Below, in pieces: positions 1 to 5,194 of a DNA stretch of 5,194 nt. The stretch lies in assembly GCA_030549955.1 (NCBI GenBank), contig JAUQQI010000072.1, forward strand, positions 1-5,194. Direction: 5' to 3'. The position numbers were made by a program, and so were the translations under genes. Below the pieces are notes generated by a model. That model made no database searches. It saw only the letters and a program-made list of their open reading frames with translations, and had not been told where the DNA came from. This stretch comes from Chloroflexota bacterium (GTDB lineage Bacteria; Chloroflexota; Dehalococcoidia; JAUQQI01). Positions within the stretch are counted from its first letter, which is position 1; every line of letters begins with the position of its first letter.

Positions 1-627
1 GGCCTTAAGGGCCGCCAGCTCGGCCATCAGGGCGTCGGCGATGTGCAAGCGGCCGGCCGTATCGAGGATGACCCAGCTGGCCCCGGCCTCCCGGGCCCGG
101 CGGAGGCCGTTTTCGGCCGTGGCCACCGCATCCCGGCCCGAAGGCTCGTGGTAAACGGGAATATCCAGCTGGCGGCCGAGAATCTCCAGCTGGGCCCCAG
201 CGGCCGGCCGGTAGGGGTCGGCCGCGACCAGGAAGGGCCGCTGGCCCTGGCGGCGCAGGTGGAGGGCCAGCTTGGCCGCGGTCGTCGTCTTGCCCGACCC
301 CTGCAGGCCGACCAGCATCACGACACCGGGCGGCTGGGCCGGCGACTCGAGGCGGGGCACGGCCGGCCCGAGCAGGTTTACGAGCTCCTCGTAGACGATT
401 TTGATGACCTGCTGGGCCGGCGAGAGATGCTTGAGAACCTCGGCCCCAACGGCCCGTTCCCGGACCCGGCCGATGAAGTCCCGGACGACCCGGTAGTTGA
501 CGTCGGCGTCGAGAAGGGCGACCCGCACCTCCCGCAGGGCGGCGTCGACGTCGGCCTCGGTCAGCCGGCCGCGCCCGCCAAGTCTGCGAAAAACTTCCTG
601 GAGCTTCTCGGAAAGGGCTTCAAACAT
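1..627 (-). CDS. ffh: Signal recognition particle GTPase Ffh (SRP54), N-terminal 209 residues, runs off the left edge
   Basis: Ffh binds SRP RNA and signal sequences and delivers ribosomes making membrane or secreted proteins to FtsY, using GTP. The visible 209 residues are the N domain (about 1-95, helical, with the ALLDADVN motif at 37-44) and the first part of the G domain. The P-loop GLQGSGKTT is at 107-115, the G2-region DPYRPAA at 137-143 (DTYRPAA or DVYRPAA is commoner), and the G3 motif DTAGR at 189-193. The rest of the G domain and the methionine-rich M domain lie beyond position 1. The family is usually about 430-450 residues, so a little under half is present. The start is the ATG whose complement is 625-627. 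It begins the usual MFEALSEKLQ opening and has AGGA (complement of 632-635) four bases upstream. The gene is divergent from the DsbA-like gene at 722. No frameshift is seen. Confidence 0.97.
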   Translation of the reverse strand, partial: MFEALSEKLQEVFRRLGGRGRLTEADVDAALREVRVALLDADVNYRVVRDFIGRVRERAVGAEVLKHLSPAQQVIKIVYEELVNLLGPAVPRLESPAQPPGVVMLVGLQGSGKTTTAAKLALHLRRQGQRPFLVAADPYRPAAGAQLEILGRQLDIPVYHEPSGRDAVATAENGLRRAREAGASWVILDTAGRLHIADALMAELAALKA

Positions 628-640
628 CCGGTCCTGCCAG

Positions 641-656
641 GGACGCCCGGGCGTCC
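641..656. repeat. Perfect 16-bp palindrome in the ffh leader region
   Basis: GGACGCCCGGGCGTCC equals its own reverse complement. It lies between the ffh -10 box and the ffh start codon, roughly +5 to +20 of the predicted transcript and 13 bases from the ATG. As DNA it could be an operator for a dimeric regulator. As RNA it could fold into a 6-bp stem with a CCGG loop just before the ribosome binding site. The octamer GTCCTGCC occurs directly repeated at 631-638 and 653-660, overlapping the right edge of the palindrome. The symmetry is seen; the function is not known. Confidence 0.5.
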
Positions 657-667
657 TGCCGTAGAAG

Positions 668-673
668 ATTATA
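668..673 (-). promoter_or_regulatory. ffh: -10 box of the probable ffh promoter
   Basis: The complement reads a perfect TATAAT, 40 bases upstream of the ffh ATG, which predicts transcription starting near 661 and a leader of roughly 34 nt. At 17-18 bp spacing I see no recognisable -35 hexamer, only GC-rich sequence. A TG lies just upstream of the box but one base out of the extended -10 register. The box is strong in this GC-rich setting; the promoter call is an inference from it and its position. Confidence 0.55.
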
Positions 674-678
674 CACCC

Positions 679-708
679 CCGACGCCGAACCGGGCCCCGT
701 GTTAAAAT
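679..708 (+). promoter_or_regulatory. Weak candidate promoter for the DsbA/VKOR operon
   Basis: TAAAAT at 703-708 matches five of six -10 positions and is the only AT-rich stretch before the gene at 722. With 18-bp spacing the -35 position would be CCGACG at 679-684, only three of six matches. Transcription would start near 715, leaving a leader of about 7 nt, so the message would be nearly leaderless. That fits the lack of a convincing Shine-Dalgarno sequence before 722. The call is tentative. Confidence 0.3.
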
Positions 709-721
709 ATGCCGGGACAGT

Positions 722-1408
722 ATGGCAGCCAGGCGCCGGAAGCGCCAGATTTCTCCCTTCGTTGTGGTTGTAGTCGTGCTGGCGGTGGTCGGAACGGTCG
801 GCCTGATTGCCCTCCAGTTTCAGAGCGCAACCCGCCCCGCCGCCAGTCCGCCGCCCCCGGTCGATTTCCCAACCGGCCTGACGCCGGATGGGTACCCCTA
901 CAAAGGCAACCCCCAGGCGAAGGTTGTCATCGAGGAGTTTGCGGACTTCCAGTGTCCGTACTGCGGCCGGTACGCGGTCGAGGTCGACCCGAAGCTGGAT
1001 GCGAAATATGTTAAGACCGGCCAGGTTTATGTCGTCTTTCGCTACTTCCCCTTCATCGGCCCGGAGTCCTTCCGGGCAGCCGAGGCGGCGGCCTGCGCCG
1101 CCGAGCAGGGCAAGTTCTGGGAATATCAGTATGTGGTCTTTGCCAATCAGCGGGGCGAGAATCGGGGCTGGTTCACCGATAGCCGGCTGACCGATTTCGC
1201 CCGGACGGTCGGGGCCGACGTCGACCGGTTCCAGACCTGTCTCACCTCGGGCCGTTATTCCCAGTTCATTGCCAGGTCGGCCGACCAGTCCCGGCAGCGG
1301 GGTATCCGCTCGACGCCAACGGTGGTTATTAACGGCCGGGTCTTCGAGGGCCTTTACGATTTCGGCGCCTATGACGGGTACATCGCCCAACTTCTCGGCC
1401 AGGGTTGA
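722..1408 (+). CDS. Membrane-anchored DsbA-family thiol:disulfide oxidoreductase (Thioredoxin_4 type)
   Basis: This 228-residue protein probably introduces disulfides into exported proteins on the outer face of the cytoplasmic membrane. Residues 3-8 are almost all basic (Arg/Lys) and precede one hydrophobic helix (about 11-33), a classic N-in signal anchor. A proline-rich linker (about 37-50) leads to the thioredoxin-fold domain. The redox motif CPYC is at 78-81 in the context FADFQCPYC, and the cis-proline loop STPT has its Pro at 199. Two further cysteines, C125 (AACAAEQGKFWEY) and C173 (FQTCLTSGRY), sit where many relatives carry a second, structural disulfide. The ATG at 722 is the only sensible in-frame start; no strong Shine-Dalgarno sequence precedes it, only a GGGACAG stretch. 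The gene overlaps the downstream VKOR gene, whose product should reoxidise it. The exact subfamily and the preference for oxidase over isomerase activity cannot be settled by eye, although CPYC is typical of oxidases. Confidence 0.92.
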   Translation: MAARRRKRQISPFVVVVVVLAVVGTVGLIALQFQSATRPAASPPPPVDFPTGLTPDGYPYKGNPQAKVVIEEFADFQCPYCGRYAVEVDPKLDAKYVKTGQVYVVFRYFPFIGPESFRAAEAAACAAEQGKFWEYQYVVFANQRGENRGWFTDSRLTDFARTVGADVDRFQTCLTSGRYSQFIARSADQSRQRGIRSTPTVVINGRVFEGLYDFGAYDGYIAQLLGQG

Positions 1409-1856
1409 CGCCGCCGCGGCCGGCCCGGGACTCGCCTGGCTCGGGGTGGCGCAGGTCGGCCTGGCCCTGGTCGGGGCGGCCGTCGCCGGTTACCTCACCT
1501 GGACCCGCTTAACCGGGGGTACGCCGGCCTGCGTCGGGTTTGGGGGGTGTGATTTTGTTAATGCGAGCCCCTTTTCGGAGCTCTTCGGCCTGCCGGTCGC
1601 CCTCTGGGGCTTTGGGGCCTATCTTGTCCTCGCCGGCCTCGGTGTCGCCGGGTTTCTGCCGGCCCTGCGGGAGGCTCTCTGGGTTCGGACGCTGGCGTTC
1701 GGGCTGGCCCTGGCCGGCTGGTTGTTCTCAATGTATTTGACGGCCGTTGAAGCGTTCGTTTTGCAGGCGTGGTGCGTCTGGTGTGTCACGTCGGCTGTCA
1801 TTATCACCCTGCTGGCGGTCGTTTGCGGCGTCCGCCTCTTCCGGGAACTGGGGTAA
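1371..1856 (+). CDS. VKOR-family quinone-dependent thiol oxidoreductase (DsbB equivalent)
   Basis: Bacterial VKOR homologues take electrons from DsbA-like proteins and pass them to membrane quinone. This 161-residue protein has the four-helix core: about 21-44, 73-96, 105-127 and 139-155. The loop cysteine pair is C54 and C60 (TPACVGFGGCDFVNASPF), followed by the conserved Ser66 and the FGLPVALWG stretch. The active-site C-V-W-C (135-138) opens the fourth helix, so all four key cysteines are present. Unlike some bacterial VKORs it has no fused thioredoxin domain; that partner is the adjacent DsbA-like gene. The ATG at 1371 gives a 38-nt overlap with that gene and lacks a visible Shine-Dalgarno sequence, suggesting coupled translation. 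The next in-frame start, GTG at 1446, would cut into helix 1, so I prefer 1371, but the start is not certain. A terminator follows 21 bases after the stop. Confidence 0.92.
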   Translation: MTGTSPNFSARVDAAAAGPGLAWLGVAQVGLALVGAAVAGYLTWTRLTGGTPACVGFGGCDFVNASPFSELFGLPVALWGFGAYLVLAGLGVAGFLPALREALWVRTLAFGLALAGWLFSMYLTAVEAFVLQAWCVWCVTSAVIITLLAVVCGVRLFRELG

Positions 1857-1866
1857 GTCTTTCGGT

Positions 1867-1896
1867 TTGACGGTAAGCCGGGGGTTCGGCTAGACT
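1867..1896 (+). promoter_or_regulatory. Sigma70-like promoter for the nucleotidyltransferase gene, embedded in the terminator
   Basis: TTGACG at 1867-1872 matches five of six -35 positions. TAGACT at 1891-1896 matches four of six -10 positions, with an 18-bp spacer. Predicted start is near 1903, giving a leader of about 100 nt before the GTG at 2002. The spacer contains the left arm of the upstream terminator hairpin and the -10 lies in its loop. A transcript begun here lacks the left arm and so would not be stopped by that hairpin. Confidence 0.55.
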
Positions 1897-1922
1897 ACGG
1901 ATGAGACCCCCGGTGGTTTTTT
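1878..1922 (+). terminator. Rho-independent terminator of the DsbA/VKOR operon
   Basis: Left arm CCGGGGGT (1878-1885) pairs perfectly over 8 bp with right arm ACCCCCGG (1906-1913), with a 20-nt loop. After TGG it is followed by six T residues at 1917-1922. It lies 21 bases after the VKOR stop codon. The long loop is unusual and contains the -10 box of the next promoter. Confidence 0.75.
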
Positions 1923-1926
1923 CAGC

Positions 1927-1945
1927 GGGGAGCGGGTTGGGTGGG
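1927..1945 (+). other. Putative G-quadruplex motif in the 5' leader of the nucleotidyltransferase gene
   Basis: Four G tracts of at least three (1927-1930, 1934-1936, 1939-1941, 1943-1945) are separated by loops of 3, 2 and 1 bases. They lie on the transcribed-sense strand, so the motif would also be present in the mRNA leader. Short loops favour stable folding. In GC-rich DNA such motifs also arise by chance, and no function is shown. Confidence 0.45.
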
Positions 1946-1990
1946 CCGGTCGGGCCGTTCGACCCCTTCTGACGTCCTGGCTTGGGAAGC

Positions 1991-1996
1991 AGAGGT
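1991..1996 (+). promoter_or_regulatory. Shine-Dalgarno sequence fixing the GTG start at 2002
   Basis: AGAGGT lies five bases before a GTG codon. The residues that follow ([16 protein letters not shown]) are the usual extreme N-terminus of nucleotidyltransferases. The nearby ATG at 2017 would remove the first beta strand, so GTG is the real start. Confidence 0.75.
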
Positions 1997-2001
1997 CGCC
2001 A

Positions 2002-4497
2002 GTGAAGGCAGTTGTCATGGCTGGCGGGGAGGGTGCCCGTCTGCGGCCCCTCACCATCAACCGCCCGAAACCGATGGTTCCGGTCGTCAACCGGGTCTGC
2101 CTCGAGCATGTGCTCAATCTCCTCCGGGAACACGGGTTCACCGACGTCATAATCACCATCCACTACCTGGCCTCCCACATCTTCGACTACTTCGGAGACG
2201 GCCGGGGCTTTGGACTGCGCATCACCTACAGCCTGGAGCCGACCCCCCTCGGAACCGCGGGTTCGGTCAAACTCGCCGAAAAGGACCTCGACGGAACTTT
2301 TCTCGTCATCAGCGGCGACGCCCTCACGGACGTCAACCTGACCGAAGTTATTGAGGCCCACCGGGCCCGGCAGGCCCTGGTAACCATCGGCCTTTACCGG
2401 GTGCCAAACCCCCTGGAATATGGGGTCGTCGTGACCGACCCGGATGGGCGGATCCGTCAGTTCCAGGAAAAGCCCGACTGGGGCCAGGTTATCAGCGATA
2501 CGGTAAACACCGGCATCTACGTTCTTGAGCCTGAGGTCTTAAAAGAAGTCCCGGCCGACCGGCCCTACGACTTCAGCGCCGACCTTTTTCCCCGGATGCT
2601 CCAGCGGGGCGAGCGTCTTTTCGGCCACGTTGTCCGGGGCTACTGGACGGACATCGGGAACATCCAGGAGTACGTTCGGGCGAGTTTTGACCTTTTGAAC
2701 GGGCAGGTTAACCTTGGACCCCTCGGCCTCGACCTTGGCAACGGCATCTGGGTCGAGGCCGAGGATGTCGATATCTCGCCCGGAGCTACCATTATCGGCC
2801 CCGTCTACATTGGGAGCGGGTGTCGCATCCAGCGGGGGGCGGCGGTCGTTGGGCCGGCGGTGGTCCGGCGGAACACCATCATCGACGAGGGAGCTGAGGT
2901 CCACGAGAGCAGCGTCTGGCGCGATTGCTACGTCGGGCCCCACGCCCAGATTCGGGGGGCGGTCCTGCTTTCCCAGGTCAATGTCCGGAAGCGGGCGAGG
3001 GTCATGGAAGGGGCAGTCATTGGCGACGAAACGGTCATCGGCGAGGACGCCGTAATTCAGCCCGACGTGAAAATCTGGCCGAAAAAAGAGGTTGAAAGCG
3101 GGGCCATCGTCTCCGAAAGCATCATCTGGGCTCCGCGGGTCCGGCGGGTCCTCTTCGGGCGGTTCGGGGTGAGCGGGCTGGCCAACATGGAGCTTACCCC
3201 CGAGTTTGCGGCGAAGCTCGGGGCGGCCTACGGGACGACCCTCCCGAAGGGGGCAAAAGTCATCATTAACCGGGACCCGCACCGCATCCCCCGGATGATC
3301 AAGCGGGGCTTCATCGCCGGCCTGCCGTCAGCCGGCATCAATGTCCTGGACATAAAGAGCGCCCCAACCCCGGTGGCCCGGTACCTGACGGCGGCGACCG
3401 ACGCGGCCGGGGGCGTCCACGTCCGCCTCTCGCCCTTTGACCCGCGTGTTGTCGATATCAAATTCTTTGACAACCGGGGCCTTGATATCGACCAGGTTAC
3501 GGAGCGTAAGATCGAAAACGCCTTTTTCCGGGGCGATGTCCGGCGGGTCTTCTTCGACGAAATCGGGAGCATTATCGATGCTCCCCACCTGGTGAGCCGG
3601 TATGAAGAGGCCTTTGTCAAAGCCTTTGACGGGCGACTGCCGGATTCCCGGCGGCCGCCGGTGGTGATTGACTATGCCCATGGAAGCAGTGTTCTCGTCC
3701 TGCCCCAGCTACTCGACCGGCTCGGCCTGAACGTTATCAGCCTGAATGCGGCCCTCGATGAGGCCCGTCTCGCCCAGCCGCCGGATGTCGTTGAGCAGGC
3801 GATCCAGCGGCTTGCGGCCATCGTCCGGGCGGTTGGTGGGGCCCTCGGGGTCTACCTGGAGCCCGGGGGGGAGCGGCTGCGGGTTGTGGACGACCTGGGA
3901 ATGCCCGTGGACGGGATGAAATTGCTTACGGCCCTGGTCGCCCTGGTCCTTCGGGAGAACCCCGGTCGGGTGGTGGCTGTCCCGGTTACTGCAACCCGAG
4001 CTGTCGACCAGGTCGCCGCCGAGTTTGGGGTCAGGGTTCAGCGGACCCGGGCCAACCACCAGGCCCTTATGGCGGCCGCAGCCCACGACCATGTCGTTTT
4101 CGCCGGCGACGGGGAGGGCTGTTTTATCTTTCCCGGGTTCCAGCCGACTGTGGACGGCCTCTTCGCCGTCGCCCGGCTCGCTGACCTCCTGGGCCGGCAC
4201 GGGGTTGGGCTGAGCGAGCTTGTCCGCCAGTTGCCGGCCCTCCACATGGTCCGCCGGCGGGTTCCGTGCCCGTGGGAGAAGAAGGGCCGGGTCATGCGCC
4301 GGTTCCACGAGCGGTTTCCCGAGCACTCGGCCCGCCAGATTGACGGATTCCAGATGGATGTGCCGGGCGGGTGGGTCCTCATCCTGCCCGACGCCGACCG
4401 ACCCATCGTGCACATTATTGCCGAAAGCGAGGACCCGGACCGGGCCCTCGAGCTGGCTGAATCATATTCCCAACTTGTGGCCGATTTCCAGGCCTGA
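2002..4497 (+). CDS. Nucleotide-sugar pyrophosphorylase fused to a left-handed beta-helix and a phosphomannomutase-like (pseudo-mutase) module
   Basis: The 831-residue protein probably joins a sugar 1-phosphate to an NTP in the cytoplasm to make an activated sugar for glycan or cell-surface synthesis; relatives are usually called mannose-1-phosphate guanylyltransferase. The nucleotidyltransferase domain (1-about 235) has [12 protein letters not shown] at 7-18, PKPM at 22-25, metal-binding Asp106 in SGD, EKP at 156-158 and Asp217 in YWTDIG, all apparently intact. Hexapeptide repeats of a left-handed beta-helix fill about 250-376. Residues about 384-831 follow the four-domain phosphohexomutase layout, but the catalytic loops are altered: the serine loop reads RLSPFDP (475-481), the metal loop EPGGER (620-625) in place of DGDGDR, the sugar loop GDGEG (702-706), and the phosphate loop LPDADRP (795-801). 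As I recall, cyanobacterial proteins with this architecture show similar losses, so this looks like family character and not decay. The sugar and base specificity cannot be read here. It has its own promoter and may be cotranscribed with the hydrolase 26 nt downstream. Confidence 0.9.
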   Translation: MKAVVMAGGEGARLRPLTINRPKPMVPVVNRVCLEHVLNLLREHGFTDVIITIHYLASHIFDYFGDGRGFGLRITYSLEPTPLGTAGSVKLAEKDLDGTFLVISGDALTDVNLTEVIEAHRARQALVTIGLYRVPNPLEYGVVVTDPDGRIRQFQEKPDWGQVISDTVNTGIYVLEPEVLKEVPADRPYDFSADLFPRMLQRGERLFGHVVRGYWTDIGNIQEYVRASFDLLNGQVNLGPLGLDLGNGIWVEAEDVDISPGATIIGPVYIGSGCRIQRGAAVVGPAVVRRNTIIDEGAEVHESSVWRDCYVGPHAQIRGAVLLSQVNVRKRARVMEGAVIGDETVIGEDAVIQPDVKIWPKKEVESGAIVSESIIWAPRVRRVLFGRFGVSGLANMELTPEFAAKLGAAYGTTLPKGAKVIINRDPHRIPRMIKRGFIAGLPSAGINVLDIKSAPTPVARYLTAATDAAGGVHVRLSPFDPRVVDIKFFDNRGLDIDQVTERKIENAFFRGDVRRVFFDEIGSIIDAPHLVSRYEEAFVKAFDGRLPDSRRPPVVIDYAHGSSVLVLPQLLDRLGLNVISLNAALDEARLAQPPDVVEQAIQRLAAIVRAVGGALGVYLEPGGERLRVVDDLGMPVDGMKLLTALVALVLRENPGRVVAVPVTATRAVDQVAAEFGVRVQRTRANHQALMAAAAHDHVVFAGDGEGCFIFPGFQPTVDGLFAVARLADLLGRHGVGLSELVRQLPALHMVRRRVPCPWEKKGRVMRRFHERFPEHSARQIDGFQMDVPGGWVLILPDADRPIVHIIAESEDPDRALELAESYSQLVADFQA

Positions 4498-4507
4498 GTC
4501 TACCGAA

Positions 4508-4512
4508 GGAGG
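4508..4512 (+). promoter_or_regulatory. Ribosome binding site of the CocE-type hydrolase
   Basis: GGAGG in an AAGGAGG context lies 11 bases before the ATG at 4524, slightly longer than the usual spacing. Going upstream in frame, the only other landmark is the TGA that ends the preceding gene (4495-4497), with no start codon between, so the ATG at 4524 is the upstream limit. Confidence 0.6.
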
Positions 4513-4523
4513 CCCAAGCCGGC

Positions 4524-5194
4524 ATGCGTGAGGCGCCTTACCAGGGGTCAGCCCAGGCTTTCGATGTGGTTGTCGAGCGCAACGTCTTTATCCCGATGCG
4601 GGACGGGGTGAGGTTGGCGGCCGATATCTATCGGCCAGCCTTGAACGGCCGCCCGGTGGCCGGGCAGTTCCCCGTCCTGGTCGAGCGGACGCCGTACGAT
4701 AAGTCCAATCTCGAGCTCGTTTCGACCGGGAAGTTTTTCGCCCGCCACGGCTACGTCGCCGTCATCCAGGATGTCAGGGGGCGCGGCCTTTCGGAGGGCC
4801 AGTGGTACCCGTTCGCCCGGGAAGCTCCCGACGGCTACGATACCCTCAGCTGGATTGTCCGGCAGGAATGGTGCAACGGTCGGATTGGAACCATCGGCCT
4901 CTCATATACCGCCAGTGACCAGCACGCCCTCGCGATCCTGAACCCGCCGGGGCTGGCGGCCATGTTTGTGAGCGAGGGAATGTCCAATTACCACAAGTGC
5001 GCAATGCGCCAGGGCGGGGCGATGGAACTGAGGTTCGTCGTCTACGCCTTCCGGATGGCGACGACGAGCCCGGAGGCAATGAAGGACCGGGCCCTCCGGG
5101 AGATGCTTTTGGACGCATCTAAAAATATCCATTACTGGCTCAGGCCAACCCTTTTCCGACCGGGCGCTACACCCCCCCGCCCCCTGCCGACCCA
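4524..5194 (+). CDS. CocE/NonD-family alpha/beta hydrolase (peptidase S15-like), N-terminal 223 residues, runs off the right edge
   Basis: Members hydrolyse esters or amides (cocaine esterase, Xaa-Pro dipeptidyl-peptidase, glutaryl-7-ACA acylase); the substrate here is unknown. The opening NVFIPMRDGVRLAADIYRP (20-38) is the standard N-terminal strand pair of the family. ERTPYDK (54-60) carries the Tyr (58) that helps form the oxyanion hole in CocE. DVRGRGLSEG (83-92) is the family signature. The nucleophile elbow GLSYTA has Ser127 as the likely catalytic serine, although its last residue is Ala where Gly is usual. The catalytic Asp and His and the jelly-roll C-terminal domain would lie beyond 5194; full-length relatives are about 550-650 residues. 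There is no signal peptide, so it is probably cytoplasmic. It starts 26 nt after the nucleotidyltransferase stop with no terminator between, so cotranscription is plausible, though no functional link is evident. Confidence 0.9.
   Translation, partial: MREAPYQGSAQAFDVVVERNVFIPMRDGVRLAADIYRPALNGRPVAGQFPVLVERTPYDKSNLELVSTGKFFARHGYVAVIQDVRGRGLSEGQWYPFAREAPDGYDTLSWIVRQEWCNGRIGTIGLSYTASDQHALAILNPPGLAAMFVSEGMSNYHKCAMRQGGAMELRFVVYAFRMATTSPEAMKDRALREMLLDASKNIHYWLRPTLFRPGATPPRPLPT

Noticed and set aside
709..1014. Alternative + strand open frame starting at ATG 709, just before the DsbA-like gene
   Set aside because: It is out of frame with the DsbA-like gene and encodes a Pro/Arg/Gly-rich sequence with no motif; the frame at 722 carries the signal anchor and CPYC site.
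620..1390. Long minus-strand open frame (256 codons) opposite the DsbA-like gene, and a similar frame at 43-705 on the + strand
   Set aside because: Both overlap well-supported genes (DsbA-like and ffh) in another frame and show only the low-complexity, Arg/Gly/Pro/Asp-rich composition expected from antisense reading of GC-rich codons. No domain or motif is visible.
1903..2001. Riboswitch in the 100-nt leader of the nucleotidyltransferase gene
   Set aside because: I could not recognise any known aptamer core. The small stem, the G tracts and the Shine-Dalgarno sequence account for what is visible.
3865..3871. Run of seven G residues inside the altered metal loop, a possible indel that might explain the missing DGDGDR
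   Set aside because: The frame is intact on both sides, the residues before (GALGVYLE) and after ([15 protein letters not shown]) align with the mutase fold in the same frame, and the other three loops are altered too. A sequencing slip is not needed.
2539..4413. Antisense open frames of 247 and 234 codons (2539-3282 and 3709-4413)
   Set aside because: They are shadows of the 831-residue fusion protein, rich in Pro, Asp and Gly, with no recognisable family and no ribosome binding site of note.
5166..5180. C-rich stretch near the right edge as a possible assembly error or frameshift
   Set aside because: The frame stays open to the window end, and the RPGATP sequence there fits the usual RPG-x-TP stretch of CocE-type hydrolases.

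Overview
The window is G+C-rich bacterial DNA carrying five protein genes, two of them cut by the window edges. All lie on the + strand except ffh at the left edge. The Ffh N-terminus is clearly bacterial. Together with the DsbA/VKOR pair and the nucleotidyltransferase-pseudomutase fusion, it fits Chloroflexota or another deep-branching Gram-positive-like or cyanobacteria-related lineage. That assignment is inferred from gene content, not from any search.

Left part (1-721): the 5' part of ffh, the SRP GTPase, reads leftward off the window. It shares a short divergent intergenic region (628-721) with the next gene. This region holds a good -10 box for ffh, a perfect 16-bp palindrome in the predicted ffh leader, and a weak promoter candidate for the rightward operon.

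Middle-left (722-1922): a two-gene oxidative protein-folding unit. A membrane-anchored DsbA-type thiol oxidoreductase (CPYC) is followed, with overlapping reading frames, by a four-helix VKOR-family quinone reductase that should reoxidise it, replacing DsbB. An intrinsic terminator closes the unit. A sigma70-like promoter for the next gene is threaded through that terminator, with its -10 box in the hairpin loop.

Middle-right (1923-4497): after a leader of about 100 nt containing a four-tract G-quadruplex motif, a GTG-started 831-aa protein fuses a nucleotide-sugar pyrophosphorylase, a left-handed beta-helix and a phosphomannomutase-like module. The pyrophosphorylase active site looks intact. 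All four active-site loops of the mutase module are altered, so the C-terminal half is probably a pseudo-enzyme with a structural or regulatory role.

Right part (4524-5194): 26 nt downstream is the 5' part of a CocE/NonD-type (peptidase S15) alpha/beta hydrolase, possibly in the same transcript. No RNA genes, insertion sequences, CRISPR arrays or prophage parts were seen. The least ordinary points are the conserved-fold but motif-less mutase half and the compact regulatory DNA at 1860-1950.
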